This document shows positions 54,611-63,915 of a DNA stretch of 64,000 bases, piece by piece (within the stretch, counting starts at the first letter, position 1; every line of letters starts with the position of its first letter). The stretch is from NCBI GenBank assembly GCA_036263655.1, contig DATAGP010000062.1:62001-126000 (forward strand). Reading direction: 5' to 3'. The DNA comes from Schlegelella_A sp036263655 (GTDB lineage Bacteria; Pseudomonadota; Gammaproteobacteria; Burkholderiales; Burkholderiaceae_C). The notes under the pieces are model-generated. The model was given only the letters and a program-made list of their open reading frames with translations, made no database searches and was not told where the DNA came from. The translations under genes and the position numbers were made by a program.

Positions 54611-55179
54611 CCGCCGCCGGCCGTGCCGGGCGGCCGGCACGGGGACACGGCGCCTGGCGGTGGCTCGCTGCCGCGACCGTGCTCTTCTTCACCGCTTGCG
54701 CCACCGTGATGCCAGCGCCGAGGAACGCCGAAGACGCGGTGATCTCCGGCCGCCTGTCGCTGCGTGTCGAGGCCATCGGCAGCGAGCCGGCACGGTCGTT
54801 CAGCGCTGCCTTCGATCTGCGCGGCGACGCGCGGTCCGGCACCCTCGGCCTCTCGACGCCGCTGGGCAACCTGCTCGCCGAGGCGCGCTGGTCGGCGGCG
54901 GAGGTCACCTTGACGACGCCACAGGGCACGCGGGCGTTCGCCGACCTCGACGGCCTGACGCGCGAGGTCCTCGGCGAGAGCGTGCCGGTCGAAGCGTGGT
55001 TTGACTGGCTGCGCGGCCGCCCCTGGCCGGCTGCGCCGAGCGTTCCCCGAGCGGGCGACGGCTTCGAGCAGCTCGGCTGGTCGGTCGACGTGGCGCGCCT
55101 GCCGGAAGGTCGGGTGTCCGCCCTGCGCGAGCAGCCTCGCCCGCAGGTGACGGTCCGCATCCAGCTCGACGAGTCGTGA
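54607..55179 (+). CDS. lolB: Outer-membrane lipoprotein LolB
   Basis: 190 residues from GTG 54607. The signal ends in the lipobox FFTAC (VLFFTACATV). The mature part matches the LolB half-barrel: ISGRLSLRVEA, FDLRGDARSGTLGLSTPLG, PVEAWFDWLRGRPWP. It receives lipoproteins from LolA and inserts them into the outer membrane. It is coupled to the TPR gene by GTGA and followed by ispE after seven bases. Confidence 0.92.
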   Translation: MTAAGRAGRPARGHGAWRWLAAATVLFFTACATVMPAPRNAEDAVISGRLSLRVEAIGSEPARSFSAAFDLRGDARSGTLGLSTPLGNLLAEARWSAAEVTLTTPQGTRAFADLDGLTREVLGESVPVEAWFDWLRGRPWPAAPSVPRAGDGFEQLGWSVDVARLPEGRVSALREQPRPQVTVRIQLDES

Positions 55180-55186
55180 GCGGCGC

Positions 55187-56119
55187 GTGAGCATCCGCGC
55201 CCTGTACGAGGTCCCGGCGCCGGCCAAGCTGAACCTGCACCTGCACGTGGTCGGCCGGCGTGCCGACGGCTACCACCTGCTCGACTCCACGATGGTCCTG
55301 ATCGACTGGGCCGACACCCTGCACTTCGAGGCTCGCTCGGACGCCCGCCTGCTGCGGCACGACCTCGGCGCCGCGCTGCCCGACGACGACCTGTCGCTGC
55401 GCGCCGCGCGCGCCTTGCAGCAGGCATCGGGATCCTCGCTGGGTGTCGACCTCAGCATCGACAAGCGTGTTCCCTGGGGTGCGGGCCTCGGCGGCGGCAG
55501 TTCGGACGCGGCCTCGACCCTGCTCGCCCTGAACCGGCTCTGGAGGCTCGACTGGCCGCTTGAGCGGCTCTTGCGGATCGGCCTGGGCCTCGGCGCCGAC
55601 GTGCCCTTCTTCCTGGCCGGCGCGAATGCCCGCGTGGGCGGCATCGGCGAACGGCTGGCGCCCCTGCGCGTCGCCTCCGCCTGGTACGCGGTGCTCAAGC
55701 CCGCGGCGAGCCTCGACACACGCTCGGTGTTCGCCAGCGCCAGGGTCGCCGAGGCGGTCGAGGCTGCTAGAATCGCGGGCTTTTCGGAAGCATCGTTCGG
55801 AGCGCCCCACGGCGCGCCGCAGGTGCCCCGGGAAGACGATCCGGACCTCGCCCTGGGCGCCGGGCGCAACGACCTCCAGGCCGCGGCCGAGGATCTCTGC
55901 CCCGACGTCGCACGTGCGGCGGCCCTGCTTCGCGAGGCGTTCGGCAACAGCCGGATGACGGGCTCGGGAAGCGCGGTCTTCGCGCGCGTCGGCCAGGCGA
56001 GCAAGGGGTCGATGCCGCCGGCTGAGATGCCGGACGACGCGCCTTTAGGCTGGTCGGGCAGGATGTGCCGCTCGCTGGAGCGTCATCCGCTCGCCGACTG
56101 GGCGCGGCACGGAGGATGA
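55187..56119 (+). CDS. ispE: 4-diphosphocytidyl-2-C-methyl-D-erythritol kinase
   Basis: 310 residues from GTG 55187. GHMP-kinase motifs: VPAPAKLNLHLHVVGRRADG, ATP loop VPWGAGLGGGSSDAASTLL, and MTGSGSAVFARV. It catalyses an ATP-dependent step of the MEP isoprenoid pathway. It is slightly longer than usual because of an insertion around SFGAPHGAPQVPREDD and a longer C-terminus. Confidence 0.95.
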   Translation: MSIRALYEVPAPAKLNLHLHVVGRRADGYHLLDSTMVLIDWADTLHFEARSDARLLRHDLGAALPDDDLSLRAARALQQASGSSLGVDLSIDKRVPWGAGLGGGSSDAASTLLALNRLWRLDWPLERLLRIGLGLGADVPFFLAGANARVGGIGERLAPLRVASAWYAVLKPAASLDTRSVFASARVAEAVEAARIAGFSEASFGAPHGAPQVPREDDPDLALGAGRNDLQAAAEDLCPDVARAAALLREAFGNSRMTGSGSAVFARVGQASKGSMPPAEMPDDAPLGWSGRMCRSLERHPLADWARHGG

Positions 56120-56153
56120 GTTGAGGTGCGCGGCGCGAGCCGCGAACCGGTGT

Positions 56154-56230
56154 AGGGGAGTCGCCAAGTTGGTTAAGGCATCGGATTTTGATTCCGACAT
56201 GCGAGGGTTCGAGTCCTTCCTCCCCTGCCA
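56154..56230 (+). tRNA. tRNA-Gln (UUG anticodon)
   Basis: 77 bases with encoded CCA. Acceptor AGGGGAG pairs with CTCCCCT; the D-arm region is TCGCCAAGTTGGTTAAGGC; the anticodon stem TCGGA/TCCGA encloses loop TTTTGAT with TTG at 56188-56190; the T-arm is GAGGGTTCGAGTCCTTC. Its place between ispE and prs is conserved in betaproteobacteria. Confidence 0.96.
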
Positions 56231-56261
56231 GATCCCAGCGGCCTAGTGCCTCGGAGTCGTC

Positions 56262-57224
56262 TTGCTGTTCAACACCGTCCTGTTCACCGGCAATGCCAAC
56301 CCGGCGCTCGCGCAGGACATCGCGGCACAGCTGAGCATCGGCCTGGGCAAGGCCAAGGTCGGGCGCTTCTCCGACGGCGAGGTCGACGTCGAGATCGAGC
56401 AGAACGTCCGTGCCCGCGACATCTTCGTCGTGCAGTCGACGTGCTCGCCGACCAACGAGAACCTGATGGAGCTCTGCATCATGGTCGACGCGCTGAAGCG
56501 CGCGTCGGCGCGCAGGGTGACGGCGGTGATCCCCTATTTCGGCTATGCCCGGCAGGACCGGCGGCCGCGCTCGACACGCGTGCCGATCAGCGCCAAGGTC
56601 GTCGCCAACATGCTCGAGGCGGTCGGCGTCGAGCGGCTGCTGACCATGGACCTGCACGCCGACCAGATCCAGGGCTTCTTCAACATCCCCGTCGACAACA
56701 TCTATGCGTCGCCGGTGCTGCTCTCGGACCTGCAGAGCAAGCGCTACGACGACCTGGTGGTCGTCTCGCCCGACGTCGGCGGCGTGGTGCGGGCGCGGGC
56801 GCTCGCCAAGCAGGCCGGCTGCGACCTGGCGATCATCGACAAGCGGCGGCCGAAGGCCAACGTGTCCGAGGTGATGCACGTCATCGGCGAGGTCGAGGGC
56901 CGCAACTGCGTGATCATGGACGACATGATCGACACGGCCGGCACGCTGGTGAAGGCGGCCGACGTGCTGAAGGAGCGCGGTGCGAAGAAGGTCTATGCCT
57001 ACTGCACGCACGCCGTCTTCTCCGGCCCGGCGATCGAGCGCATCCAGGCCTCGAAGCTCGACGAGGTGGTCGTCACCGACACCATTCCGCTCGGCGACGA
57101 CGGCAAGCGCTGCGGCAAGGTCAGGCAGCTCTCGGTGGCCTTCCTGTTCGCCGAGACCATCCGGCGCATCTCGGACGGCGAGTCGGTCACGTCCCTCTTC
57201 GCCGAGCAGAACAGCAACTTCTGA
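56262..57224 (+). CDS. prs: Ribose-phosphate pyrophosphokinase
   Basis: 320 residues from TTG 56262, with GGAG six bases upstream. Motifs: LFTGNANPALAQDIAAQL, YFGYARQDRRPRSTRVPISA, MDLHADQIQGFFNIPVDNIY and the PRPP loop VIMDDMIDTAGTLVKAA. It makes PRPP from ribose-5-phosphate and ATP for purine, pyrimidine, histidine and NAD synthesis. A TTG start is a little unusual, but no ATG exists before the conserved region. Confidence 0.96.
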   Translation: MLFNTVLFTGNANPALAQDIAAQLSIGLGKAKVGRFSDGEVDVEIEQNVRARDIFVVQSTCSPTNENLMELCIMVDALKRASARRVTAVIPYFGYARQDRRPRSTRVPISAKVVANMLEAVGVERLLTMDLHADQIQGFFNIPVDNIYASPVLLSDLQSKRYDDLVVVSPDVGGVVRARALAKQAGCDLAIIDKRRPKANVSEVMHVIGEVEGRNCVIMDDMIDTAGTLVKAADVLKERGAKKVYAYCTHAVFSGPAIERIQASKLDEVVVTDTIPLGDDGKRCGKVRQLSVAFLFAETIRRISDGESVTSLFAEQNSNF

Positions 57225-57239
57225 CGTCAACAGGACAGC

Positions 57240-57260
57240 GGGCTTCGCTTCGCGAAGCCC
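57240..57260 (+). other. Perfect 9-bp stem-loop between prs and rplY
   Basis: GGGCTTCGC (57240-57248) pairs with GCGAAGCCC (57252-57260) around a TTC loop. No T-run follows, so it is not a classical terminator; it may stabilise the prs mRNA end or regulate rplY. Confidence 0.6.
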
Positions 57261-57268
57261 TCAAGGTT

Positions 57269-57291
57269 GGCGGGGCAGTCGCCCCGCCTTT
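57269..57291 (+). terminator. GC-rich hairpin with short T-run between prs and rplY
   Basis: GGCGGGGC (57269-57276) pairs with GCCCCGCC (57281-57288) around AGTC and is followed by TTT. The T-run is short, so it is a weak or attenuating terminator. It lies 43 bases before the rplY start. Confidence 0.5.
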
Positions 57292-57333
57292 GCACGGAGA
57301 GCCTGGTCGCGGGCCTCTACTTTTGGAGTGAAC

Positions 57334-57984
57334 ATGAAATTCGTCGCTTACGAGCGCACGCTGCAGGGGACCGGAGCGAGCCGCCGCCTGCGCAACGCGC
57401 AAAAGGTTCCGGGGATCGTCTATGGAGCCGGCGCGCCGGCCCTGATCGAGCTCGACCACAACGCCCTCTTCTTCGCGCTCAAGAAGGAGGCATTCCACTC
57501 GTCGCTGCTCGACATGGAGCTCGGCGGCAACACCCAGCAGGTGCTGCTGCGCGACTACCAGATGCACCCGTTCCGCCCGATCGTGCTGCACATCGACTTC
57601 CAGCGCGTCGACGCGACGACGAAGATCTCGAAGAAGGTGCCGCTGCACTACGTCAACGAGGAGAGCTCGCCGGCGGTGAAGACCGACGCCTGCGTCGTCA
57701 ACCACGTCGTCAACGAGCTCAACATCCAGTGCCTCGCGTCGCAGCTTCCGGAGTTCATCACCGTCGATCTCGGTGACCTGACCAAGGGCCAGTCGCTGCA
57801 CGTGAGCGACATCAAGCTGCCGCCCGGCACCAAGGTCGTGACCCACGGCAAGCCCAATCCGGTGATCGTCTCCGCGAACGTCCAGGCGGCCGAGGAAGAG
57901 GAAGCCGCTCCGGCCCCGGTCGTCGCCGTGGCCGCGCCCGCACCCACGAAGGCCAAGAAGACGGAAAAGCAGAACAAGAAGTAA
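57334..57984 (+). CDS. rplY: 50S ribosomal protein L25 (long CTC form)
   Basis: 216 residues. The L25 domain (KFVAYERTLQGTGASRRLRN; KVPGIVYGAGAPALIELDHN) is followed by the TL5/CTC domain (LNIQCLASQLPEFITVDLGD) and an Ala/Lys-rich tail. It binds 5S rRNA. A ribosome-binding site (TTGGAG) precedes ATG 57334. A strong terminator follows. Confidence 0.96.
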   Translation: MKFVAYERTLQGTGASRRLRNAQKVPGIVYGAGAPALIELDHNALFFALKKEAFHSSLLDMELGGNTQQVLLRDYQMHPFRPIVLHIDFQRVDATTKISKKVPLHYVNEESSPAVKTDACVVNHVVNELNIQCLASQLPEFITVDLGDLTKGQSLHVSDIKLPPGTKVVTHGKPNPVIVSANVQAAEEEEAAPAPVVAVAAPAPTKAKKTEKQNKK

Positions 57985-58006
57985 GGCCCTGTCACACAGG
58001 GAACTG

Positions 58007-58032
58007 AGCCCCGCTTCGGCGGGGCTTTTTCT
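58007..58032 (+). terminator. Rho-independent terminator of prs-rplY
   Basis: AGCCCCGC pairs with GCGGGGCT (58019-58026) around a TTCG tetraloop, followed by TTTTCTTG. An eight-pair GC-rich stem plus U-tract is a textbook intrinsic terminator. Confidence 0.93.
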
Positions 58033-58044
58033 TGTCTCGTGCGC

Positions 58045-59214
58045 TCAGCTGCTGGGCGGCCTCGGCAGCAGCAGCAAGGCGCCGAGCGCCGTCAGGCCGA
58101 GGCCGGCCGAAACCAGCATCGCGCCGGTGCCCCAGCGGGCCAGGCAGAGGCCGAACAGCCACGGTGCCAGCGCCTGCGCGAAGCGCGTGGGCACCGTGAG
58201 CAGGCCCTGCCGGTAGCCGTAGCCCAGCGGTCCGAAATAGACGAGCGGAAGCGTTCCCTTGGCGATCGTCAGGATGCCGTTGCCGGCGCCGTGCAGCACC
58301 GCGAACACGGCGCTGGCCGGTGCGCCGAGCACCAGCCAGACCGCGGCCCCGACCGGATGCAGCAACGCCGCAAGCCGCGCCGACAGCAAGGGGTGGACGT
58401 GGCGCAGGAAGCCGAACTCGAGCAAGCGGCCGGCCACCTGGGCCGGACCGACGAGAGCGCCGATGGCGACGGCGGCGGCCAGGCTCGCGCCGCCCGCCTG
58501 CAGGATGCCGGGCAGGTGCGCCGCCATGGCGGTGCTCACGAACCAGGTCGCCGCGAAGGCGTAGGAGAGCAGGACCGTGGTCCGCAATCCCGTCCCGTCG
58601 AGTGCTTCCGGCGGGCTCGGGTCGGCCGCCGTCGGCACCGCCGGGGCGGGTGCCGCCGGAGCGCGCGGCAGCGACGCGTTCAGCGGTGCCCCGAGGACGA
58701 GGTGCAGCGCCGCCCAGGCGAAGCAGGCGCCGCGCCAGCCCACCTCTGTCTCCAGCCAGGTGGAGAGCGGCCAGCCGACGGTGCTCGCGAAGCCGGCCAG
58801 CAAGGTGATGCCGGTGATCGAGCTGCGCGAGTCGCGGCCATAGAGGCGCACGAGCGCGGAGAAGGCCGCTTCGTAGAGGCCGCTGCCCATGGCCAGCCCG
58901 AGCACCGCCCAGGCGGCGAACAGCGTGACCGGACCCTGGGCCGAGGCCAGGCCCGCGAGACCCGCCGCGAACAGGACGTTCGAGCCGATCAGCACCGGAC
59001 GGCCGCCGTAGCGATCGATGGCCTTGCCCGCCTGCGGTCCGAGCAGCGCCGAGACCAGGAGCGCGGCGGAGAAGGCGGCGAAGACCGTCGGCTGGCTGAC
59101 GCCGAGGTCGCGCGCCATGGGCGCCACGAGCACGGCTGGAAGGTAATACGACGACGCCCAGGCCAGCGTCTGCGCCACGCCGAGCGCAAGGACCGCCGCC
59201 GTCTTGTTCGTCAC
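58045..59214 (-). CDS. MFS transporter
   Basis: 389 residues from GTG 59214, about 12 membrane segments. The N-terminal half has AQTLAWASSYYLPAVLVAPM and the loop motif GKAIDRYGGRPVLIGSNVLF (family G-x3-D-R-x-G-x-R). A Pro/Ala-rich central loop (RAPAAPAPAVPTAADPSPP) separates the halves. The substrate is unknown. It is oriented against rplY and shares the intergenic region that contains the terminator. Confidence 0.85.
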   Translation of the reverse strand: MTNKTAAVLALGVAQTLAWASSYYLPAVLVAPMARDLGVSQPTVFAAFSAALLVSALLGPQAGKAIDRYGGRPVLIGSNVLFAAGLAGLASAQGPVTLFAAWAVLGLAMGSGLYEAAFSALVRLYGRDSRSSITGITLLAGFASTVGWPLSTWLETEVGWRGACFAWAALHLVLGAPLNASLPRAPAAPAPAVPTAADPSPPEALDGTGLRTTVLLSYAFAATWFVSTAMAAHLPGILQAGGASLAAAVAIGALVGPAQVAGRLLEFGFLRHVHPLLSARLAALLHPVGAAVWLVLGAPASAVFAVLHGAGNGILTIAKGTLPLVYFGPLGYGYRQGLLTVPTRFAQALAPWLFGLCLARWGTGAMLVSAGLGLTALGALLLLPRPPSS

Positions 59215-59236
59215 CCGTGACGGCCCATCGACGTCC

Positions 59237-59668
59237 CTAGGTGGGAAGCTCGGCCACGCTGCCCTGCTTCGGCTCGGCGACGGCCTCGCGCCGGAGCATC
59301 GCCCGCCAGCGGCGGCCGGTCAGCTCCACCAGGCCGAGCTCGAGCTTCTTGCGCATGCCGAGCGCCACCGTCGGCCCGATGAAGGTGTAGCAGCCCTTCT
59401 CGAACACGCATTGGCCCTTGTGGTACTTGAGTCCCGTGTCGCCCCCCATCAGCCCGCGCAGCATCATCTTGTGCGAAGCCGCGACCTTGGGACCCATGTA
59501 GGCGAGACAGCTCTTGTTGCCGATGCACAGCATGAAGTACGTGGGTCGGGCCGGGCGCATGCGGGCCGCGTTCAGGCCCTCGATCGTCTTCGCTCTCACC
59601 CTTCGTCGGATCGGATCCTGGTTCGGCTGATTGGGATGATTCGGCTGCCTCGCCTGTTCGGTCGCCAC
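59237..59668 (-). CDS. Unrecognised 143-residue protein with duplicated C-x5-C motif
   Basis: GTG 59668 is chosen because GAGGGGAG lies just upstream; an upstream GTG at 59692 is open too. The N-terminus is polar (PNHPNQPNQDPIRRR). The core contains two similar units, CIGNKSCLAYMGPKVA and CVFEKGCYTFIGPTVA, each with Cys-x5-Cys and an aromatic-x-G-P-x-V-A stretch. Four Cys in this arrangement could bind a metal or form disulfides. No signal peptide is seen. It lies just upstream of the MFS gene on the same strand, divergent from pth. Confidence 0.7.
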   Translation of the reverse strand: MATEQARQPNHPNQPNQDPIRRRVRAKTIEGLNAARMRPARPTYFMLCIGNKSCLAYMGPKVAASHKMMLRGLMGGDTGLKYHKGQCVFEKGCYTFIGPTVALGMRKKLELGLVELTGRRWRAMLRREAVAEPKQGSVAELPT

Positions 59669-59741
59669 GGCGTCTCCCCTCGAACGAGCCACGTCATCTT
59701 AGCGGTCGCGTCGGCCAGCACGCGGCCTCGATAATCGCCGC

Positions 59742-60437
59742 ATGATTCGCTTGATCGTCGGCCTGGGCAACCCCGGCCCGGAGTACGAGGCCACGCGCCA
59801 CAACGCCGGCTTCTGGTTCGTCGACGAGGTCGCGGCCAGGCTCTCGGCGCGGCTCGCGCCGGAACGCAGCTACTTCGGCCTCGCGGCGCGGGTGAACGTC
59901 GCGGGGCGCCCGCTCTGGCTGCTGGAGCCGACGACGTACATGAATCTCTCCGGCAAGTCGGTGGCGGCGCTGGCGCGCTTCTTCAAGATCGAGGCCGCCG
60001 AGATCCTGGTCGCGCACGACGAGCTCGACCTGCAGCCCGGGCAGGTGCGCCTGAAGCAAGGCGGCTCGCCCGCCGGCCACAACGGGCTCAAGGACATCCA
60101 GGCGCAGCTCGGCAGCGCCGACTTCTGGCGCCTTCGTCTCGGCATCGGCCACCCGGGCGTGAAGGCCGAAGTCATCGACTACGTGCTGCGCCGTCCCCCC
60201 GCCGCCGAGCGAGCCGAGATCGAGAAGAGCATCGAGCAGGCCTGCCGCGGCCTCGATCTCCTGATCGCCGGCGACATGGAGCGCGCGACGATGACGATCA
60301 ACGCCCGCCCGCCCAGACCCAAGCCGCCTCGGCCCGAAAAGCCGCCGGCCGCCGCGGCCCCCGGACCGGACGCGTCGCTCGCGCCTGCCGCCGAGACTTC
60401 CGCCGCGTCACCCGATCCTCGAGGAGAGTCGCCATGA
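59742..60437 (+). CDS. pth: Peptidyl-tRNA hydrolase
   Basis: 231 residues. LIVGLGNPGPEYEATRHNAG contains the catalytic His and Asn, YMNLSGKSV is typical, and VAHDELDLQPG carries the catalytic Asp. The enzyme recycles peptidyl-tRNA. The C-terminus extends about 40 residues beyond the family in a Pro/Ala-rich tail (RPPRPKPPRPEKPP). The stop overlaps the next gene (ATGA). Confidence 0.96.
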   Translation: MIRLIVGLGNPGPEYEATRHNAGFWFVDEVAARLSARLAPERSYFGLAARVNVAGRPLWLLEPTTYMNLSGKSVAALARFFKIEAAEILVAHDELDLQPGQVRLKQGGSPAGHNGLKDIQAQLGSADFWRLRLGIGHPGVKAEVIDYVLRRPPAAERAEIEKSIEQACRGLDLLIAGDMERATMTINARPPRPKPPRPEKPPAAAAPGPDASLAPAAETSAASPDPRGESP

Positions 60438-60844
60438 ACGCCGTGCCCCGCATCATCGTCTCGGCGATCGTCGCCTGGGCCGCCGCGGACGTCGCCGCCG
60501 AAGCGGTCTACCGCTGCGGCAACGAGTACCGCACCGCGCCCTGCCCCGGCGGCAAGGTCGTGCCGACGGACGATCTCGCGTCCTCGGCCGATCAGCTGGA
60601 GCAAGGTCGCGTGATCGCTGCGCGCGAGAAGCGCCTGGCCGACGAGATGGTGCGAGATCGCCGCGCCCGCGAGGCCACGCTCCGGCCGGCGCCGGCGACT
60701 TCGATCGGCCCGTCCAAGGCCGCCGCCGATCAGGGACCCGCGGCCTCGGCGACGCTCAAGCCGAAGAAGAAGGCCAAGGGCAAGATCCGCGTCGTCGACG
60801 AGAAGGACTTCGTCGCCGACGTGCCCAAGGCCAAGGCGCGCTAG
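60434..60844 (+). CDS. Small exported protein, DUF4124-like
   Basis: 136 residues with an N-terminal signal (IIVSAIVAWAAADVAAEA). A short Cys-containing motif follows (VYRCGNEYRTAPCPGGKVV), resembling the DUF4124 beta-hairpin. The rest is charged and ends in Lys-rich low-complexity sequence. Cotranslated with pth through ATGA. Its last four bases overlap the converging ferredoxin gene. Confidence 0.7.
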   Translation: MNAVPRIIVSAIVAWAAADVAAEAVYRCGNEYRTAPCPGGKVVPTDDLASSADQLEQGRVIAAREKRLADEMVRDRRAREATLRPAPATSIGPSKAAADQGPAASATLKPKKKAKGKIRVVDEKDFVADVPKAKAR

Positions 60845-61116
60845 GCGGCGGCCGCCGCGGCCGCCGCCGCTTCGGCCTGCAGGCGGCGGTACTTGGCCCA
60901 CAGGGTCTCGCGCGACTCCGCCAGCGCCGTGTCCACCGGGATGCACGCCACCGGACAGACTTGCACGCACTGCGGCTCGTCGAAGTGGCCGACGCATTCC
61001 GTGCAGCGGCGCGCGTCGATGACGTAGATCTCCTCGCCCATCGAGATCGCCTGGTTCGGGCACTCGGGCTCGCAGACATCGCAGTTGATGCACTCGTCGG
61101 TGATGAGCAGCGACAT
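60841..61116 (-). CDS. Ferredoxin, 2[4Fe-4S] YfhL type
   Basis: 91 residues. The first cluster is in CINCDVCEPECPNQAI, and the second in CTECVGHFDEPQCVQVCPVA, with the insertion between Cys residues that marks the YfhL/Alvin-type ferredoxins. The C-terminus is a run of alanines encoded by a GC-only tract (about 60844-60870). It follows coaD in the minus-strand operon, an order common in betaproteobacteria. Confidence 0.93.
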   Translation of the reverse strand: MSLLITDECINCDVCEPECPNQAISMGEEIYVIDARRCTECVGHFDEPQCVQVCPVACIPVDTALAESRETLWAKYRRLQAEAAAAAAAAA

Positions 61117-61147
61117 GGGTTCGGATCGGCGGAGCGATGGAGGGCTT

Positions 61148-61651
61148 CTAGGCTTCGGCCCGCTTCACCCGCTCGCGCAGGCGATCGAGCACCGAGGGTG
61201 ACACGAACTTGGAGACATCGCCGGCGAGGCTGGCGATCTCGCGGACGAAGGTCCCGGACACGAACTGGAACTGGTCGCTCGGCGTCATGAACACCGTCTC
61301 GACCTCGGGCATCAGCTGCCGGTTCATGCCGGCCATCTGGAACTCGTAGTCGAAGTCGCTGACCGCGCGCAGGCCGCGGACGACGACCTTGCCGCCCTGC
61401 TCGACCACGAAGTCCCGGAGCAGGCCGCGGAAGGACATCACCTCGACGTTCGGGTAGCGCGCGACCAGCTCGGCGGCGATCTCGAGCCGCTCGGCGATCG
61501 AGAACATCGTCCGCTTGTGGTGCCCCGCCGCGACGGCGATGAGCAGCCGCTCGAACAGCCGGCTCGCCCGCCGGACGAGGTCCTCGTGGCCGAGCGTCAT
61601 CGGGTCGAACGTGCCGGGGTAGACGGCGGTCAGACGGGTTACGGACGTCAC
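61148..61651 (-). CDS. coaD: Phosphopantetheine adenylyltransferase
   Basis: 167 residues from GTG 61651. The nucleotidyl-transferase motif is YPGTFDPMTLGHEDLVRRA with the catalytic T/H-x-G-H; GLRAVSDFDYEFQMAGMNR and FVSGTFVREIASLAGDVSKF are family blocks. It makes dephospho-CoA. It overlaps rsmD by GTGA. Confidence 0.97.
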   Translation of the reverse strand: MTSVTRLTAVYPGTFDPMTLGHEDLVRRASRLFERLLIAVAAGHHKRTMFSIAERLEIAAELVARYPNVEVMSFRGLLRDFVVEQGGKVVVRGLRAVSDFDYEFQMAGMNRQLMPEVETVFMTPSDQFQFVSGTFVREIASLAGDVSKFVSPSVLDRLRERVKRAEA

Positions 61652-62285
61652 GTCGCTGGGCTCCGTTCCATGTTGGCCGAGTGTAGCGACTGCCCCGCCG
61701 GCAGCCGGCGCAGGAGCTGGAAGTGCACGGCGCCGGCACGGCCGCTCCGGAAGACCTCGATCTCCGGGCCGGCGCCGGCCGGGTCGACCGGCGCCGCCGC
61801 CTCCACGTAGAGGTAGCCGCCTTCCCGGACGATGCGTGCGGCGGCAGGCAGGGCAGGGCCCAGCAGCGCCGACTCAAAGGGCGGGTCCAGGAAGACGAGG
61901 TCCATCGAGGCCGCCGGAACCCGGGCCATCCACGGCAAGGCGTCGGCACGCTCGATCTCGACGGTTGTCGCGTCCAGCCGAGCCTTCACGGCGCGCAGGC
62001 TGGCGACGACGGCCGGATCGCGGTCGAGCAGGACAACCGCTGCGGCGCCGCGCGACGCCGCCTCGAAGCCGAGCGCGCCCGAGCCGGCGAAGGCGTCCAG
62101 GCAGCGCCAGCCCGGCACGGACTGACCCAGCCAGTTGAACAGCGTCTCCCGGACGCGGTCCGGCGTGGGCCGCAGCCCGGACCGGTCGATCACCGGCAGC
62201 CGGGTGCGCTTCCAGGCGCCGCCGACGATCCGGACCTCGCGCGGCAGCGCGGCCCCGGACGTCGTGGCCGGCCGCCGGCCGGCCT

Positions 62286-62289
<4 letters not shown>
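61648..62289 (-). CDS. rsmD: 16S rRNA (guanine(966)-N(2))-methyltransferase
   Basis: 213 residues from GTG 62289, overlapping the hisF stop by GTGA. Motifs are VRIVGGAWKRTRLPV, LRPTPDRVRETLFNWL, the SAM-binding LDAFAGSGALGFEAASRG and catalytic DPPF (LVFLDPPFESALL). It methylates G966 of 16S rRNA. Coupling to a histidine gene on one side and to coaD on the other is notable. Confidence 0.95.
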
Positions 62290-63050
<761 letters not shown>

Positions 63051-63110
63051 GGCGGCGAGTGTCGGCGAAGGCGGAACGGCGCCGGCGATCCGGCCTACCG
63101 GTGCGGCGCT

Positions 63111-63854
63111 TCAGGCGTCCGCGAGCTCGTCGGCCCGTGCCTGCGCCGCGGCGAAGTCGAGGTCGCCGGTGTAGATGGCTCGGCCGCAGATGACGCCCTC
63201 GATGCCGACCTCTTCTACAGCGCAGAGCTTCTCGATGTCCTGCATCGACGCCAGCCCGCCCGATGCGATGACCGGGATCGTCAGCACCTGCGCCAGCTTG
63301 ACGGTGGCATCGACGTTGACGCCGGTCAGCATGCCGTCGCGGCCGATGTCGGTGTAGACCAGGCCGTCGACGCCGTAGTCCTGGAACTTGCGCGCCAGGT
63401 CGGCGACCTCGTGGCCGGTCAGCTTGCTCCAGCCGTCGGTGGCGACCTTGCCGTCCCTGGCGTCGAGGCCGACGATGATGTGGCCGCCGAAGGCGCTGCA
63501 GGCGTCGCGCAGGAAGCCCGGGTTCTTCACCGCGGCGGTGCCGATGATGATGTAGCTGAGCCCGTCGTCCAGGTAGCGCTCGATGGTGTCGAGGTCGCGG
63601 ATGCCGCCGCCCAGCTGCACCGGGATCTCGTCGCCGACCTCCGCAAGGATCGACTTCACCGCGCTCTCGTTCACCGGCTTGCCGGCGAAGGCGCCGTTCA
63701 GGTCGACGAGATGCAGGCGACGCGCACCCGCATCGAGCCAGCGCCGCGCCATCGCCGCCGGGTCTTCGCTGAAGAGCGTGGACTCGCGCATGTCGCCCTG
63801 CTTCAGGCGCACGCAATGACCGTCTTTCAGGTCGATCGCAGGGATCAGCAGCAT
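63111..63854 (-). CDS. hisA: Phosphoribosylformimino-AICAR ribotide isomerase
   Basis: 247 residues, a TIM barrel homologous to HisF. Catalytic Asp in LLIPAIDLKDGHCVRLKQGD and in YTDIGRDGMLTGVNV; phosphate loops QLGGGIRDLDTIER and IASGGLASMQDIEKL. Same strand and order (hisH, hisA, hisF) as in the standard his operon. Confidence 0.97.
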   Translation of the reverse strand: MLLIPAIDLKDGHCVRLKQGDMRESTLFSEDPAAMARRWLDAGARRLHLVDLNGAFAGKPVNESAVKSILAEVGDEIPVQLGGGIRDLDTIERYLDDGLSYIIIGTAAVKNPGFLRDACSAFGGHIIVGLDARDGKVATDGWSKLTGHEVADLARKFQDYGVDGLVYTDIGRDGMLTGVNVDATVKLAQVLTIPVIASGGLASMQDIEKLCAVEEVGIEGVICGRAIYTGDLDFAAAQARADELADA

Positions 63855-63915
63855 GGGCCGAGTCGGACGGGGAACCGGACAGGGTGGAAGCGCTGCCGCG
63901 CCTCGATGCCAGGCG

